The notes under the pieces: generated by a model
What the model saw: only the letters and a program-made list of their open reading frames with translations
Told to the model about the DNA's origin: nothing
Database searches by the model: none
Shown: one piece after another, positions 31,273 to 32,273 of the stretch
Layout: each line of letters begins with the position of its first letter
Numbering within the stretch: the first letter of the stretch is position 1
Made by a program: the position numbers and the translations under genes
Source of the DNA: an uncultured bacterium
Lineage (GTDB): Bacteria > Verrucomicrobiota > Verrucomicrobiia > Opitutales > Intestinicryptomonadaceae
Length of the DNA: 32,273 nucleotides
Assembly: GCA_905214995.1 (NCBI GenBank)
Contig: CAJMOT010000008.1
Coordinates: 1-32,273 of the forward strand
Direction of reading: 5' to 3'

Positions 31273-31494
31273 TTACAGGTTTTCGTTGGATATCGGGCGC
31301 CAGGTGTCCCTGTCGAGCGACCTGTTTTCGTCGCTGACGCGCTTTAAATAGGAATCGGCGCTTTTGGTGTCTCCGGATATCACCGAGCCTATGGGGGTTC
31401 TTCTTGCGTCGTCCCTGACGTTTTCGGCGGTCGAGCACGCGGCGCAGAGCGCCGCGCAGGCCGCGCCTATCAGCGCGAGTGTGGGATTTTTCAT
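31273..31494 (-). CDS. Small lipoprotein, 73 aa
   Basis: The protein is 73 residues. A signal peptide (MKNPTLALIGAACAALCAAC) ends in a lipobox LCAAC with Cys20 as the lipidated residue. The mature part is short and hydrophilic (ENVRDDARRTPIGSVISGDTKSADSYLKR). It lies 13 bases before rlmN in the same direction. Such entericidin-like or unnamed small lipoproteins are hard to place; function unknown. Confidence 0.7.
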   Translation of the reverse strand: MKNPTLALIGAACAALCAACSTAENVRDDARRTPIGSVISGDTKSADSYLKRVSDENRSLDRDTWRPISNENL

Positions 31495-31530
31495 CGTGTT
31501 TTGAGTTTGCGTTTTGTTTGCGGTTTCAAG

Positions 31531-32273
31531 CTATTTTCTGGACTTTCTGGTGCGGGCGAGCTCCCGCATGTCCACCGCCACATCGTCGGCCTCGAATATC
31601 TCCGAGCCCAGCAGGTGCTCGAAGATGTCCTCGAGCGTAACGACGCCCGTGAGGGAGGCGAATTCGTCCACCACTATCCCCATCTGCTGGTGCCTTTTGA
31701 TGAGCTGGCGCATCACCGAGAGCGCGGAGCCGTTTTCGGGGACGAAGATCGGCGCCTGCATGAAGTCGGAAATTTTGGCATCGCCCCTGTCGCCCGCCAC
31801 CGCCGTGAGTATGTCGCGGCGGCGGACTATGCCGACTATGTTGTCTATGGTGTCGGAGTAGACGGGGATTCTCGAAAAATTGAGGTTTGGATTTTCGTCG
31901 AAAACCCGCTCGACCGTCATGTCCTTGTCGAGCGCCATCACCACGGTGCGGGGGGTCATGATTTCGGAAATCGCGACGTCGTCGAGCGACAGCGAGTTGG
32001 CGATTAAGTCGCGCTCCTGCGGCGATATCAGCCCGTCCTTCTGCCCCTTTTCGGCGAGCATGAGGATTTCATCTTCGCCGGGATCCCTCGACCGGCCGGT
32101 TTCGGTTCCGCCGTCCGAGATTTTTTCCATCAGTTTTGCGAAGGGCCTGGTCGCGGCGGCGAACCAGCGGATGGGGCGGCAGAGGCTCAGTTGCAGGGAG
32201 GGGCGGAAAATTGCGCAGAGGCTTTTGGGCAGAATTTCGGCGAGGGCTATGAACGCGGCCGCCATTGCCGAGG
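31531..32273 (-). CDS. CNNM/CorC-type membrane protein with CBS pair (5' cut by window)
   Basis: At least 247 residues are visible and the frame stays open to the window end, so the N-terminal part is missing. The start LAEILPKSLCAIFRPSLQLSLCRPIRWF is the last part of a CNNM (DUF21) membrane domain. A linker ends in ISPQERDLIANSLSLDDVAISEIMTPRTVVMALD, the classic entry to the first CBS domain. IPVYSDTIDNIVGIVRRRDIL and MGIVVDEFASLTGVVTLEDIFEHLLG are the two CBS modules, which bind adenine nucleotides. The family (hemolysin C/CorC, YfjD-like) is linked to magnesium or cobalt efflux. The usual C-terminal transporter-associated domain is absent. Confidence 0.88.
   Translation of the reverse strand, partial: SAMAAAFIALAEILPKSLCAIFRPSLQLSLCRPIRWFAAATRPFAKLMEKISDGGTETGRSRDPGEDEILMLAEKGQKDGLISPQERDLIANSLSLDDVAISEIMTPRTVVMALDKDMTVERVFDENPNLNFSRIPVYSDTIDNIVGIVRRRDILTAVAGDRGDAKISDFMQAPIFVPENGSALSVMRQLIKRHQQMGIVVDEFASLTGVVTLEDIFEHLLGSEIFEADDVAVDMRELARTRKSRK

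Overview
The window holds most of a tailed-phage prophage (start of window to about 23,026), then a compact type II-C CRISPR-Cas9 locus (about 23,200-28,024), then a minus-strand block of host housekeeping genes (28,054 to the end). The DNA is moderately GC-rich, with many ATGA/GTGA overlaps and weak or absent Shine-Dalgarno sites before several genes. Together with the host gene set this would fit a Verrucomicrobia/Opitutae-like bacterium, but the taxon is an inference and no marker in the window proves it.

Prophage. Every gene but two lies on the plus strand. Early/replication genes come first: a small zinc-ribbon gene that appears frameshifted, a DnaN-like sliding clamp, an HD-domain nucleotidase-like protein, an ASCH-like protein, and a two-domain replication protein whose linker DNA carries three consecutive hairpins. 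Packaging and head genes follow: terminase small and large subunits, a ParA-type ATPase with its own promoter and terminator (a moron), a connector-sized protein, portal, a Mu-type protease/scaffold fusion with a likely internal scaffold start, a decoration-like protein, the major capsid protein and three completion proteins. Next come the tail tube, a gene with a phospholipase-A2-like His-Asp motif, two membrane proteins that look holin-like, a tail protein, a fibre-like protein, a probable -1 frameshift pair of tail chaperones, two tandem minus-strand membrane mini-genes, the tape measure and one last tail gene. The right end is a 3' tRNA fragment (T-arm, acceptor strand, terminator) that looks like attR, preceded by two 10-bp repeats one helical turn apart. 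Integrase, repressor and attL are not visible and presumably lie to the left. This is a siphovirus-like layout. No peptidoglycan hydrolase is recognisable.

CRISPR locus. cas9, cas1 and cas2 overlap and run on the plus strand. The tracrRNA and the array (four 36-bp repeat units, the last one degenerate, with three 30-bp spacers) read on the minus strand. cas9 and cas1 look intact. cas2 carries a perfect 8-bp tandem duplication that shifts the frame and replaces its conserved tail; deleting one copy restores a typical Cas2 C-terminus. The locus may therefore still interfere but be unable to acquire spacers.

Host block. All genes are on the minus strand and closely spaced: a CNNM/CBS-domain protein (cut by the window end), a small lipoprotein, rlmN, a polyprenyl diphosphate synthase and hemA. 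hemA ends about 30 bp from the outer CRISPR repeat with no visible terminator, so host transcripts could run through the array into the tracrRNA terminator.
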